Positions 1-13,060 of a stretch of DNA of 64,000 nt are shown piece after piece (position 1 is the stretch's first letter; every line of letters starts with the position of its first letter). The position numbers and the translations under genes are program-made. The notes below the pieces were generated by a model. It had not been told where the DNA came from, ran no database searches, and saw only the letters and a list, made by a program, of their open reading frames with translations. The DNA is taken from contig NW_027476966.1 in assembly GCF_051020955.1 (NCBI RefSeq), positions 50,007 through 114,006 on the forward strand, in the 5' to 3' direction. Source of the stretch: Megalopta genalis. Its lineage: Eukaryota > Arthropoda > Insecta > Hymenoptera > Halictidae.

Positions 1-150
1 GAGTTAGCTTCAAATCCATGCGAAACACATGATTTAGATTAAAATCAATGCGAAGTACAAGGCTTATCTTCGAATAAATGCGAAACAAATGATATAGCTT
101 CAAATACTTGTGATAAACATGATTTAGTTCAAAGAGCATGCGAAACAAAC

Positions 151-391
151 GAGTTAGCTTCAAGTCCAAACGAAAAACATGATTTAGCATCAAGTCAACG
201 CGAAGTTGATGGCTTAGCTTCAAATCCATGCGAAACGAAAGATTTAGCTTCACATACTTGTGAATATAAGTGATATAGCTTCAAATGCAGGCGAAACAAA
301 CGAGTTAGCTTCAAACCCATGCGAAACACATGACTTAGCATCTAATCAATGCGAAGTAGAAGGCTAATCTTCGAATCCATGCGAAACACAT
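151..391 (+). repeat. 31-bp marker cassette (first copy)
   Basis: A recognisable run of eight monomers: A with GTCCAAACGAAAAACAT (151-180), B with AAGTCAACGCGAAGTTGAT (181-210), C ending AAACGAAA (211-240), the 31-bp D monomer (241-271), E with AAATGCAGGCGAAAC (272-301), A with AAACCCATGCG (302-331), B with GCATCTAATCAATGC (332-361) and C with GGCTAATCTTCG (362-391). The 31-mer has TTGTGAATATAAGT where the normal D has TTGTGATATACAT, a net gain of one base. Later copies carry most or all of this context, so the cassette moved as a unit. Confidence 0.9.
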
Positions 392-1022
392 GATATAGCT
401 TCAAATACTTGTGATATACATGATTTAGTTTCAACAGCATGCGAAACAAACGAGTTAGATTCAAATCCATGCGAAACACATGATTTTGCTTCAAATCAAT
501 GCGAAGTAGAAGGATTATCTACGAATCCATGCGAAACAAATGGTTTAGCTTCAAATACTAGTGATACACTTGATTTAGCTTCAACAGCATGCGAAGCAAA
601 CGAGTTAGATTCAAATCCATGCAAAACACATGATTTAGCTTCAAATCAATGCGAAGAAGAAGGGTTATCTTCGAATCCATGCGAAACGAATAGTTTAGCT
701 TCAATTACTTGTGATATACATGATTCAGCTTCAACTGCATACGAAACAAACGAGTTAGTTTCAAGTCCAAACGAAAAACATGATTTAGCATCAAGTCAAC
801 GCGAAGTTGATGGCTTAGCTTCAAATCCATGCGAAACGAAAGATTTAGCTTCACATACTTGTGAATATAAGTGATATAGCTTCAAATGCAGGCGAAACAA
901 ACGAGTTAGCTTCAAACCCATGCGAAACACATGACTTAGCATCTAATCAATGCGAAGTAGAAGGCTAATCTTCGAATCCATGCGAAACAAATGATATAGC
1001 TTCAAATACTTGTGATATACAT

Positions 1023-1051
1023 GATTTATTTTCAACAGCATGCGAACAAAC
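1023..1051 (+). repeat. Isolated 29-bp E monomer
   Basis: GCATGCGAACAAACG lacks one A compared with GCATGCGAAACAAACG. The related HOR near 27,360 has the full form and no other copy carries this loss, so it is a private deletion or a consensus error. Confidence 0.85.
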
Positions 1052-1321
1052 GAGTTAGATTCAAATCCATGCAAAACACATGATTTAGCTTCAAATCAAT
1101 GCGAAATAGATGGATTATCTTCGAATCCATGAGAAACAAATGGTTGAACTTCAAATACTTGTGATATACATGATTTAGCTTCAACAGCATGCGAAACAAA
1201 CGAGTTAGCTTCAAATCCATGCGAAACACATGATTTAGCTTCAAATCAATGCGAACTAGAAGGGTTATCTTCGAATTCATGCGAAACAAATGGTTTAGCT
1301 GCAAATATTTGTGATATACAT

Positions 1322-1351
1322 GATTTAGCTTCAACTGCATGCGAAACACAT
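1322..1351 (+). repeat. E/A hybrid monomer from a one-monomer deletion
   Basis: The left half is class E (GCTTCAACTGCATGCG) and the right half is class A (AAACACAT), followed directly by a B monomer (GCAACAAGTCAACGCG). Other cassettes have separate E and A monomers here. The deletion of exactly 30 bp explains why the marker spacing 842 to 1,412 is 19 monomers instead of 20. Confidence 0.83.
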
Positions 1352-4300
1352 GATTTAGCAACAAGTCAACGCGAAGTTGATGGCTTAGCTTCAAATCAAT
1401 GCGAAACGATTGATTTAGCTTCACATACTTGTGAATATAAGTGATATAGCTTCAAATGCAGGCGAAACAAACGAGTTAGCTTCAAACCCATGCGAAACAC
1501 ATCATTTAGCATCTAATCAATGCGAAGTAGAAGGCTAATCTTCGAATCCATGCGAAACAAATGATATAGCTTCAAATAATTGTGATATACATGATTTAGT
1601 TTCAACAGCATGCGAAACAAACGAGTTAGCTTCGAATCCATGCGAAACACATGATTTAGCTTCAAATCAATGCGAATTAGAAGGGTTATCTTCGAATCCA
1701 TGCGAAACATATGATATAGCTTCAAATACTTGTGATATACATGATTCAGCTTCAACTGCATGCGAAACAAACGAGTTAGCTTCAAATCCATGCGAAACAC
1801 ATGATTTAGCTTCAAATCAATGCGAATTAGAAGGTTGATCTTCGAATCCACGCGAAACAAATGGTTTAGCTTCAAATACTAGTGATACACTTGATTTAGC
1901 TTCAACAGCATGCGAAGCAAACGAGTTAACTTCAAGTCCAAGCGAAAAGCATGATTTATCTTCAAATCAATGCTAAGTAGAAAGCTTAGCTTCAAATCCA
2001 TGGGAATCAAATGGTTTAGCTTCAAATACTTGTGATATACATGATTCAGCTTCAACTGCATGCGAAACAAATGAGTTAGCTTCAAATCCATGCGAAACAC
2101 ATGATTTAGATTAAAATCAATGCGAAGTACAAGGCTTATCTTCGAATAAATGCGAAACAAATGATATAGCTTCAAATACTTGTGATAAACATGATTTAGT
2201 TCAAAGAGCATGCGAAACAAACGAGTTAGCTTCAAGTCCAAACGAAAAACATGATTTAGCATCAAGTCAACGCGAAGTTGATGGCTTAGCTTCAAATCCA
2301 TGCGAAACGAAAGATTTAGCTTCACATACTTGTGAATATAAGTGATATAGCTTCAAATGCAGGCGAAACAAACGAGTTAGCTTCAAACCAATGCGAAACA
2401 CATGACTTAGCATCTAATCAATGCGAAGTAGAAGGCTAATCTTCGAATCCATGCGAAACACATGATATAGCTTCAAATACTTGTGATATACATGATTTAG
2501 TTTCAACAGCATGCGAAACAAACGAGTTAGATTCAAATCCATGCGAAACACATGATTTTGCTTCAAATCAATGCGAAGTAGAAGGCTTATCTACGAATCC
2601 ATGCGAAACAAATGGATTAGCTTCATATACTTGTGATATACATGATTTAGCTTCAACAGCATGCGAAATAAACGAGTTAGATTCAAATCCATGCGAAACA
2701 CATGATTTAGCTTCAAATCAATGCGAAGAAGAAGGGTTATCTTCGAATCCATGCGAAACGAATAGTTTAGCTTCAATTACTTGTGATATACATGATTCAG
2801 CTTCAACTGCATGCGAAACAAACGAGTTAGCTTCAAACCCATGCGAAACACATGATTTAGCATCTAATCAATGCTAAGTAGAAAGCTTAGCTTCAAATCC
2901 ATGGGAATCAAATTGTTTAGTTTCAAATACTTGTGATACACTTGATTTAGCTTCAACAGCATGCGAAACAAACGAGATAGATTCAAATCCATGCAAAACA
3001 CGTGATTTAGCTTCAAATCAATGCGAAATAGATGGATTATCTTCGAATCCATGCGAAACAAATGGTTTAACTTCAAATACTTGTGATATACATGATTTAG
3101 CTTCAACAGCGTGCGAAGCAAACGAGTTATCTTCAAATCCAAGCGAAACACATGATTTATCTTCAAATCAATGCTAAGTAGAAAGCTTAGCTTCAAATCC
3201 ATGGGAATCAAATGGTTTAGCTTCAAATACTTGTGATATACATGATTCAGCTTCAACTGCATGCGAAACAATCGAGTTAGCTTCAAATCCATGCGAAACA
3301 CATGATTTAGATTAAAATCAATGCGAAGTAGAAGGCTTATCTTCGAATAAATGCGAAACAAATGATATAGCTTCAAATACTTGTGATAAACATGATTTAG
3401 TTCAAAGAGCATGCGAAACAAACGAGTTAGCTTCATGTCCAAACGAAAAACATGATTTAGCATCAAGTCAACGCGAAGTTGATGGCTTAGCTTCAAATCC
3501 ATGCGAAACGAAAGATTTAGCTTCACATACTTGTGAATATAAGTGATATAGCTTCAAATGGAGGCGAAACAAACGAGTTAGCTTCAAACCCATGCGAAAC
3601 ACATGACTTAGCATCTAATCAATGCGAAGTAGAAGGCTAATCTTCGAATCCATGCGAAACACATGATATAGCTTTAAATACTTGTGATATACATGATTTA
3701 GTTTCAACAGCATGCGAAACAAACGAGTTAGATTAAAATCCATGCGAAACACATGATTTTGCTTCAAATCAATGCGAAGTAGAAGGCTTATCTACGAATC
3801 CATGCGAAACAAATGGATTAGCTTCATATACTTGTGATATACATGATTTAGCTTCAACAGCATGCGAAATAAACGAGTTAGATTCAAATCCATGCGAAAC
3901 ACATGATTTAGCTTCAAATCAATGCGAAGAAGAAGGGTTATCTTCGAATCCATGCGAAACGAATAGTTTAGCTTCAATTACTTGTGATATACATGATTCA
4001 GCTTCAACTGCATGCGAAACAAACGAGTTAGCTTCAAACCCATGCGAAACACATAATTTAGCATCTAATCAATGCTAAGTAGAAAGCTTAGTTTCAAATC
4101 CATGGGAATCAAATTGTTTAGTTTCAAATACTTGTGATACACTTGATTTAGCTTCAACAGCATGCGAAACAAACGAGTTAGATTCAAATCCATGCAAAAC
4201 ACGTGATTTAGCTTCAAATCAATGCGAAATAGATGGATTATCTTCGAATCCATGCGAAACAAATGGTTTAACTTCAAATACTTGTGATATACATGATTTA

Positions 4301-6425
4301 GCTTCAACAGCATGCGAAATAAACGAGTTAGATTCAAATCCATGCGAAACACATGATTTAGCTTCAAATCAATGCGAAGAAGAAGGGTTATCTTCGAATC
4401 CATGCGAAACGAATAGTTTAGCTTCAATTACTTGTGATATACATGATTCAGCTTCAACTGCATGCGAAACAAACGAGTTAGCTTCAAACCCATGCGAAAC
4501 ACATGATTTAGCATCTAATCAATGCTAAGTAGAAAGCTTAGCTTCAAATCCATGGGAATCAAATTGCTTAGTTTCAAATACTTGTGATACACTTGATTTA
4601 GCTTCAACAGCATGCGAAACAAACGAGTTAGATTCAAATCCATGCAAAACACGTGATTTAGCTTCAAATCAATGCGAAATAGATGGATTATCTTCGAATC
4701 CATGCGAAACAAATGGTTTAACTTCAAATACTTGTGATATACATGATTTAGCTTCAACAGCGTGCGAAGCAAACGAGTTATCTTCAAATCCAAGCGAAAC
4801 ACATGATTTATCTTCAAATCAATGCTAAGTAGAAAGCTTAGCTTCAAATCCATGGGAATCAAATGGTTTAGCTTCAAATACTTGTGATATACATGATTCA
4901 GCTTCAACTGCATGCGAAACAAACGAGTTAGCTTCAAATCCATGCGAAACACATGATTTAGATTAAAATCAATGCGAAGTAGAAGGCTTATCTTCGAATA
5001 AATGCGAAACAAATGATATAGCTTCAAATACTTGTGATAAACATGATTTAGTTCAAAGAGCATGCGAAACAAACGAGTTAGCTTCAAGTCCAAACGAAAA
5101 ACATGATTTAGCATCAAGTCAACACGAGGTTGATGGCTCAGCTTCAAATCCATGCGAAACGAAAGATTTAGCTTCACATACTTGTGAATATAAGTGATAT
5201 AGCTTCAAATGCAGGCGAAACAAACGAGTTAGCTTCAAACCCATGCGAAACACATGACTTAGCATCTAATCAATGCGAAGTAGAAGGCTAATCTTCGAAT
5301 CCATGCGAAACACATGATATAGCTTCAAATACTTGTGATATACATGATTTAGTTTCAACAGCATGCGAAACAAACGAGTTAGATTCAAATCCATGCGAAA
5401 CACATGATTTAGCTTCAAATCAATGCGAAGAAGAAGGGTTATCTTCGAATCCATGCGATACGAATAGTTTAGCTTCAATTACTTGTGATATACATGATTC
5501 AGCTTCAACTGCATGCGAAACAAACGAGTTAGCTTCAAACCCATGCGAAACACATGATTTAGCATCTAATCAATGCTAAGTAGAAAGCTTAGTTTCAAAT
5601 CCATGGGAATCAAATTGTTTAGTTTCAAATACTTGTGATACACTTGATTTAGCTTCAACAGCATGCGAAACAAACGAGTTAGATTCAAATCCATGCAAAA
5701 CACGTGATTTAGCTTCAAATCAATGCGAAATAGATGGATTATCTTCGAATCCATGCGAAACAAATGGTTTAACTTCAAATACTTGTGATATACATGATTT
5801 AGCTTCAACAGCATGCGAAACAAACGAGTTAGCTTCAAATCCATGCGAAACACATGATTTAGCTTCAAATCAATGCGAATTAGAAGGGTTATCTTGGAAT
5901 CCATGCGAAACGTATGATATAGCTTCCAATACTTGTGATATACATTATTTAGCTTCCACAGCATCCGAAACAAACGAGTTAGATTCAAATCCATGCGAAA
6001 CACATGATTTAGCTTCAAATCAATGCGAAGTAGAAGGCTTATCTTCGAATCCATGCGAAACAAACGGATTAGCTTCTTATACTTGTGATATACATGATTT
6101 AGCTTCAACTGCATGCGAAACAAACGTGTTAGCTTAAAATCCATGCGGAACACATGATTTAGCTTCAAATCAATGCGAAGAAGAAGGGTTATCTTCGAAT
6201 CCATGCCATACGAATAGTTTAGCTTCAATTACTTGTGATATACATGATTCAGCTTCAACTGCATGCGAAACAAACGAGTTAGCTTCAAACCCATGCAAAA
6301 CACATGATTTAGCATCTAATCAATGCTAAGTAGAAAGCTTAGTTTCAAATCCATGGGAATCAAATTGTTTAGTTTCAAATACTTGTGATACACTTGATTT
6401 AGCTTCAACAGCATGCGAAACAAAC

Positions 6426-6725
6426 GAGTTAGATTCAAATCCATGCAAAACACGTGATTTAGCTTCAAATCAATGCGAAATAGATGGATTATCTTCGAAT
6501 CCATGCGAAATAAATGGTTTAACTTCAAATACTTGTGATATACATGATTTAGCTTCAACAGCATGCGAAACAAACGAGTTAGATTCAAGTCCATGCAAAA
6601 CACGTGATTTAGCTTCAAATCAATGCGAAATAGATGGATTATCTTCGAATCCATGCGAAACAAATGGTTTAACTTCAAATACTTGTGATATACATGATTT
6701 AGCTTCAACAGCGTGCGAAGCAAAC
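6426..6725 (+). repeat. Adjacent duplicated HOR (2 x 150 bp)
   Basis: HORs 6,426-6,575 and 6,576-6,725 differ at two bases by eye: ATAAATGG (6,510s) versus ACAAATGG, and GATTCAAATCC versus GATTCAAGTCC. The corresponding place near 4,626-4,775 has a single HOR, so this is a recent gain of one HOR and explains the offset change from 1,801 to 1,951 in this region. Confidence 0.87.
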
Positions 6726-8226
6726 GAGTTATCTTCAAATCCAAGCGAAACACATGATTTATCTTCAAATCAATGCTAAGTAGAAAGCTTAGCTTCAAAT
6801 CCATGGGAATCAAATGGTTTAGCTTCAAATACTTGTGATATACATGATTCAGCTTCAACTGCATGCGAAACAAACGAGTTAGCTTCAAATCCATGCGAAA
6901 CACATGATTTAGATTAAAATCAATGCGAAGTAGAAGGCTTATCTTCGAATAAATGCGAAACAAATGATATAGCTTCAAATACTTGTGATAAACATGATTT
7001 AGTTCAAAGAGCATGCGAAACAAACGAGTTAGCTTCAAGTCCAAACGAAAAACATGATTTAGCATCAAGTCAACGCGAAGTTGATGGCTCAGCTTCAAAT
7101 CCATGCGAAACGAAAGATATAGCTTCACATACTTGTGAATATAAGTGATATAGCTTCAAATGCAGGCGAAACAAACGAGTTAGCTTCAAACCCATGCGAA
7201 ACACATGACTTAGCATCTAATCAATGCGAAGTAGAAGGCTAATCTTCGACTCCATGCGAAACACATGATATAGCTTCAAATACTTGTGATATACATGATT
7301 TAGTTTCAACAGCATGCGAAACAAACGAGTTAGATACAAATCCATGCGAAACACATGATTTAGCTTCAAATCAATGCGAAGAAGAAGGGTTATCTTCGAA
7401 TCCATGCGATACGAATAGTTTAGCTTCAATTACTTGTGATATACATGATTCAGCTTCAACTGCATGCGAAACAAACGAGTTAGCTTCAAACCCATGCGAA
7501 ACACATGATTTAGCATCTAATCAATGCTAAGTAGAAAGCTTAGTTTCAAATCCATGGGAATCAAATTGTTTAGTTTCAAATACTTGTGATACACTTGATT
7601 TAGCTTCAACAGCATGCGAAACAAACGAGTTAGATTCAAATCCATGCAAAACACGTGATTTAGCTTCAAATCAATGCGAAATAGATGGATTATCTTCGAA
7701 TCCATGCGAAACAAATGGTTTAACTTCAAATACTTGTGATATACATGATTTAGCTTCAACAGCATGCGAAACAAACGAGTTAGCTTCAAATTCATGCGAA
7801 ACACATGATTTAGCTTCAAATCAATGCGAATTAGAAGGGTTATCTTGGAATCCATGCGAAACGTATGATATAGCTTCCAATACTTGTGATATACATTATT
7901 TAGCTTCCACAGCATCCGAAACAAACGAGTTAGATTCAAATCCATGCGAAACACATGATTTAGCTTCAAATCAATGCGAAGTAGAAGGCTTATCTTCGAA
8001 TCCATGCGAAACAAACGGATTAGCTTCTTATACTTGTGATATACATGATTTAGCTTCAACTGCATGCGAAACAAACGTGTTAGCTTAAAATCCATGCGGA
8101 ACACATGATTTAGCTTCAAATCAATGCGAAGTAGAAGGCTGATCTTCGAATCCATGCGAAACAAATGGTTTAGCTTCAAATACTTGTGATATACATGATT
8201 TAGCTTCAACTGCATGCGAAACAAAC

Positions 8227-8616
8227 GAGTTAGCTTCAAGTCCAAACGAAACACATGATTTATCTTCCATGCATTGCGTAGTAGAAGGTTTAACTACAAA
8301 TCCATGCGATTCAAGTGATTTAGGTTAAAATACTTGCTATATAATGGATTTAGCTTTAACTGGAAACGAGACAAACGAGTTAGCTTCACATTCATGCGAA
8401 ACACATGATTTAGATTCAAATCAATGCGAGGTAAAAGCTTTGTCTTCAAATCCATGCGAAACAAATGATTTAGCTTCAAATACTTTCGATATAAATGATT
8501 TAGATTCAACTGCATGCGAAACAAACGAGTTAACTTCAAATCCATGCGAAACACATGATTTAGTTTCAAATCAATGCGAAGTAGAAGACTGACCTTCAAA
8601 TCCATGTGAAACGAAT
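8227..8616 (+). repeat. Block Q, copy 1 (divergent 390-bp, 13-monomer block)
   Basis: Thirteen monomers that depart from the usual classes: B with TTCCATGCATTGCGTAG, C with GGTTTAACTACAAATCC, D with CTTGCTATATAATG (8,317-8,346), E with ACTGGAAACGAGACAAAC, B with CAATGCGAGGTAAAAGC, C beginning GCTTTGTCTTC, D with ACTTTCGATATAAAT, then A, B and C ending in GACTGACCTTC. A plus-strand frame of 82 codons runs from the ATG at 8,344 to the TGA at 8,590. This copy alone has CTTTAACTGGAAACGAG; most others read CTTCAACTGGAAGCGAG. Confidence 0.9.
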
Positions 8617-10911
8617 AGATTAGCTTCCAAAACTTTTGATATACATGATTTAGCTTCAACAGCATGCGAAGCAAACGAGTTATCTTCAAATCCAAGCGAA
8701 ACACATGATTTAGCTTCAAATCAATGCGAAGTAGAAGGCTTAGCTTCAAATCCATGGGAATCAAATGGTTTAACTTCAAATACTTGTGATACACTTGATT
8801 TAGCTTCAACTGCATGCGAAACAAACGAGTTAGCTTGAAATCCATTTGAAACAAATGACTTAGCATCAAATCAATGCGAAGTAGAAAGCTGACCTTCGAA
8901 TCCATGCGAAGCAAATGGTTTAGCTTCAAATACTTGTGATATAAATGATTTAGTTTCAACAGCATGCGAAACAAACGAGTTAGCTTCGAATCCATGCGAA
9001 ACAAATGGTTTAACTTCAAATACTTGTGATATACATGATTTAGCTTGAACAGCATGCGAAACAAACGAGTTAGCTTCAAATCCATGCGAAACACATGATT
9101 TAGATTAAAATCAATGCGAAGTAGAAGGCTTATCTTCGAATAAATGCGAAACAAATGATATAGCTTCAAATACTTGTGATATACATGATTTAGTTCCAAC
9201 AGCATGCGAAACAAACGAGTTAGAATCAAATCCATGCGAAACAAATGATCTAGCTTCAAATCAATGCGAAGAAGAAGGGTTATCTTCGAATCCATGCGAA
9301 ACGAATAGTTTAGCTTCAATTGCTTGTGATATACATGATTCAGCTTCAACAGCATGCGAAACAAACGAGTTAGCTTCAAATCCATGCGAAACACATGATT
9401 TAGCTTCAAATCAATGCGAAGTGGAAGACTTATCTTCGAATCCATGCGAAACGTATAGTTTAGCTTCAAATACTTGTGATATACATGATTCAGCTTCAAC
9501 TGCATGCGAAACAATCGAGTTAGCTTTAAATCCATGCGAAACACATGATTTAGCTTCAAATCAATGCGAAGAAGAAGGGTTATCTTCGAATCCATGCGAA
9601 ACGAATAGTTTAGCTTCAATTACTTGTGATATACATGATTCAGCTTCAACTGCATGCGAAACAAACGAGTTAGCTTCAAATCCATGCGAAACACATGATT
9701 TAGATTAAAATCAATGCGAAGTAGAAGGCTTATCTTCGAATAAATGCGAAACAAATGATATAGCTTCAAATACTTGTGATATACGTGATTTAGCTTCAAC
9801 AGCATGCGAAACAAACGAGTTAGCTTCAAACCCATGCGAAACACATGATTTAGCATCTAATCAATGCGAAGTAGAAGGCTGATCTTCGAATCCATGCGAA
9901 GCAAATTGTTTAGCTTCAAATACTTGTGATACACTTGATTTAGCTTCAACAGCATGCGAAGCAAACGAGTTATCATCAAATCCAAGGGAAACACATGATT
10001 TATCTTCATATCAATGCTAAGTAGAAAGCTTAGCTTCAAATCCATGGGAATCAAATGGTCTAGCTTCAAATACTTGTGATATACATGATTTAGCTTCAAC
10101 TGCTAGCGAAAAAACGAGTTAGCTTCAAACCCATGCGAAACACATGATTTAGCATCTAATCAATGCGAAGTAGAAGGCTGATCTTCGAATCCATGCGAAG
10201 CAAATTGTTTAGCTCCAAATACTTGTGATACACTTGATTTAGCTTCAACAGCATGCGAAATAAACGAGTTAGCTTCAAATCCATGCGAAACACATGATTT
10301 AGCTTCAAATCAATGCGAATTAGAAGGGTTATCTTCGATTCCATGCGATACAAATGGTTTAGCTTCAAATAATTGTGATATACATGATTTAGCTTCAACA
10401 GCATGCGAAACAAACGAGTTAGCTACAAATCCATGCGAAACAAATGATTTAGCATCAAATCAATGCGAAGTAGAAGGCTGACCTTCGAATCCATGCGAAG
10501 CAAATGGTTTAGCTTCAAATACTTGTGATATAAATGATTTAGTTTCAACAGCATGCGAAACAAACGAGTTAGATTCAAATCCATGCAAAACACATGATTT
10601 AGCTTCAAATCAATGCGAAATAGATGGATTATCTTCGAATCCATGAGAAACAAATGGTTTACCTTCAAATACTTGTGATATACATGATTTAGCTTCAACA
10701 GCATGCGAAGCAAACGAGTTATCTTCAAATCCAAGCGAAACACATGATTTATCTTCAAATCAATGCTAAGTAGAAAACTTAGCTCCAAATCCATGGGTAT
10801 CAAATGGTTTAGCTTCAAATACTTGTGATATACATGATTTAGCTTCAACAGCATGCGAAACAAACGAGTTAGCTTCAAATCCATGCGAAACACATGATTT
10901 AGCATCTAATC
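8446..10911 (+). repeat. 2.47-kb segment recurring 36,840 bp away, copy 1
   Basis: Aligns with 45,286-47,751 at a constant offset of 1,228 monomers. I saw about a dozen substitutions, for example AATTGCTTGTG (9,300s) versus AATTACTTGTG, ACAATCGAG (9,511) versus ACAAACGAG, ATACGTGATT (9,781) versus ATACATGATT, and AAATGGTCTAG (10,050s) versus AAATGGTTTAG. Both copies include a 29-mer, at 10,087 and 46,927. Confidence 0.86.
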
Positions 10912-13060
10912 AATGCGAAGTAGAAGGCTGATCTTCGAATCCATGCGAAGCAAATGGTTTAGCTTCAAATACTTGTGATACACTTGATTTAGCTTCAACA
11001 GCATGCGAAACAAACGAGTTAGCTTCAAATCCATGCGAAACACATGATTTAGCTTCAAATCAATGCGAAGTAGGAGGCATATCTTCGATTCCTTGCGATA
11101 CAAATGGTTTAGCTTCAAATACTTGTGATATACATGATTTAGCTTCAACAGCATGCGAAACAAACGAGTTAGCTTCAAATCCATGCGAAACACATGATTT
11201 AGCTTCAAATCAATGCGAAGTAGAAGGGTTATCTTCGAATCCATGCGAAACAAATGGTTTAGCTGCAAATACTTGTGATATACATGATTTAGCTTCAACT
11301 GCATACGAAAAAAAAGAGTTAGCTTCAAATCCATGCGAAACACATGATTTAGATTAAAATCAATGCGAAGTAGAAGGCTTATGTTCGAATAAATGCGAAA
11401 CAAATGATATAGCTTCAAATACTTGTGATATACATGATTTAGTTCCAACAGCATGCGAAACAAACGAGTTAGCTTCAAATCCAAGCGAAACACATGATTT
11501 AGCCTCAAATCAATGCGAAGTAGAAGGCTTAGCTTCGAATAAATGCGAAGCAAATTGTTTAGCTTCAAATACTTGTGATATACATGATTTAGCTTCAACA
11601 GCATGCGAAACAAACGAGTTAGCTTCAAGTCCAAGCGAAAAACATGATTTATCATCAAGTCAACGCGAAGTTGTTGGCTTAGCTTCAAATCCATGCGCAA
11701 CGAATGATTTAGCTTCACATACTTGAGAATATAAGTGATATAGCTTCAAATGCAGGTGAAACAAACGAGTTAGCTTCAAACCCATGCGAAACACATGATT
11801 TAGCATCTAATCAATGCGAAGTAGAAGGCTGATCTTCGAATCCATGCGAAGCAAATTGTTTAGCTTCAAATACTTGTGATACACTTGATTTAGCTTCAAC
11901 AGCATGCGAAATAAACGAGTTAGCTTCAAATCCATGCGAAACACATGATTTAGCTACAAATCAATGCGAAGTAGGTGGCTTATCTTCGATTCCATGCGAT
12001 ACAAATGGTTTAGCTTCAAATAATTGTGATATACATGATTTAGCTTCAACAGCATGCGAAACAAACGACTTTGCTTCAAATCCATGCGAAACACATGATT
12101 TAGATTAAAATCAATGCGAAGTAGAAGGCTTATCTTCGAATCCATGCGAAACAAATGGTTCAGCTTCAAATACTTGTGATATACATGATTTAGCTTCAAC
12201 TGCATGCGAAACAAACGTGTTAGCTTAAAATCCATGCGGAACACATGATTTAGCTTCAAATCAATGCGAAGTAGAAGGCTGATCTTCGAATCCATGCGAA
12301 ACAAATGGTTTAGCTTCAAATACTTGTGATATACATGATTTAGCTTCAACTGCATGCGAAACAAACGAGTTAGCTTCAAGTCCAAACGAAACACATGATT
12401 TATCTTCCATGCATTGCGTAGTAGAAGGTTTAACTACAAATCCATGCGATTCAAGTGATTTAGGTTAAAATACTTGCTATATAATGGATTTAGCTTCAAC
12501 TGGAAGCGAGACAAACGAGTTAGATTCACATTCATGCGAAACACATGATTTAGATTCAAATCAATGCGAGGTAAAAGCTTTGTCTTCAAATCCATGCGAA
12601 ACAAATGATTTAGCTTCAAATACTTTCGATATAAATGATTTAGATTCAACTGCATGCGAAACAAACGAGTTAACTTCAAATCCATGCGAAACACATGATT
12701 TAGTTTCAAATCAATGCGAAGTAGAAGACTGACCTTCAAATCCATGTGAAACGAATGGTTTAGCTTCAAATACTTGTGATACACTTGTTTTAGCTTCAAC
12801 AGCATGCGAAACAAACGAGTTAGCTTCAAATCCATGCGAAACACATGATTTAGCTTCAAATCAATGCGAAGTAGGAGGCATATCTTCGATTCCTTGCGAT
12901 ACAAATGGTTTAGCTTCAAATACTTGTGATATACATGATTTAGCTTCAACAGCATGCGAAACAAACGAGTTAGCTTCAAATCCATGCGAAACACATGATT
13001 TAGCATCAAATCAATGCGAAGTAGAAGGCTGACCTTCGAATCCATGCGAAGCAAATGGTT
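9461..13060 (+). repeat. 3,600-bp tandem unit, copy 1
   Basis: Directly followed by its second copy. The unit is 120 monomers or 24 HORs long: the +1 of its 31-mer (11,706) cancels the -1 of its 29-mer (10,087). It contains a full block Q near its end and the stretch 9,527-10,901 that recurs in segment IV. Confidence 0.88.
12367..12756 (+). repeat. Block Q, copy 2
   Basis: Lies near the end of the first 3.6-kb tandem unit. It has GGAAGCGAG and GATTCACATTC (Asp in the plus frame), the version shared with copies 3, 4 and 5. It is followed by a D monomer ending ACACTTGTTTTAGC, a combination also found after copy 3. Confidence 0.9.

Larger units (their letters stand above)
241..7146 (+). repeat. 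31-bp marker monomers, cluster 1 (seven copies)
   Basis: Copies at 241-271, 842-872, 1,412-1,442, 2,313-2,343, 3,514-3,544, 5,165-5,195 and 7,116-7,146. Each shifts the downstream triplet register by +1. The 7,116 copy begins GATATAGC instead of GATTTAGC. The span between copies is ordinary 30-bp monomers. Confidence 0.9.
1..8226 (+). repeat. Array segment I: 31-bp marker domain
   Basis: Regular A-E monomers in which a cassette containing a 31-bp D monomer recurs seven times. The spacings are 601, 570, 901, 1,201, 1,651 and 1,951 bp, that is 20, 19, 30, 40, 55 and 65 monomers with one extra base each, except 570, which also loses a base at about 1,045. The interval from about 4,900 to 6,178 repeats at about 6,850-8,129 (offset 1,951), and HORs near 2,864, 4,515 and 6,316 are close copies. 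Characteristic variants are GGCTAATCTTCG in C, CAATGCTAAGTAGAAAGC in B/C and TCAAAGAGCATGCG in E. I found no unique sequence and no credible gene. Confidence 0.88.

Noticed and set aside
8335..8346. TATA-box promoter at CTATATAATG
   Set aside because: Not listed as a regulatory feature because it arises from a D monomer with few changes and sits directly on the ATG, too close for a normal TATA box. It is kept only as a question in the findings.
8344..8592. 82-codon plus-strand frame in block Q as a conserved small gene
   Set aside because: All eight copies keep the frame, but they are recent duplicates of one another, so conservation is not evidence of selection. The frame contains only monomer repeats.
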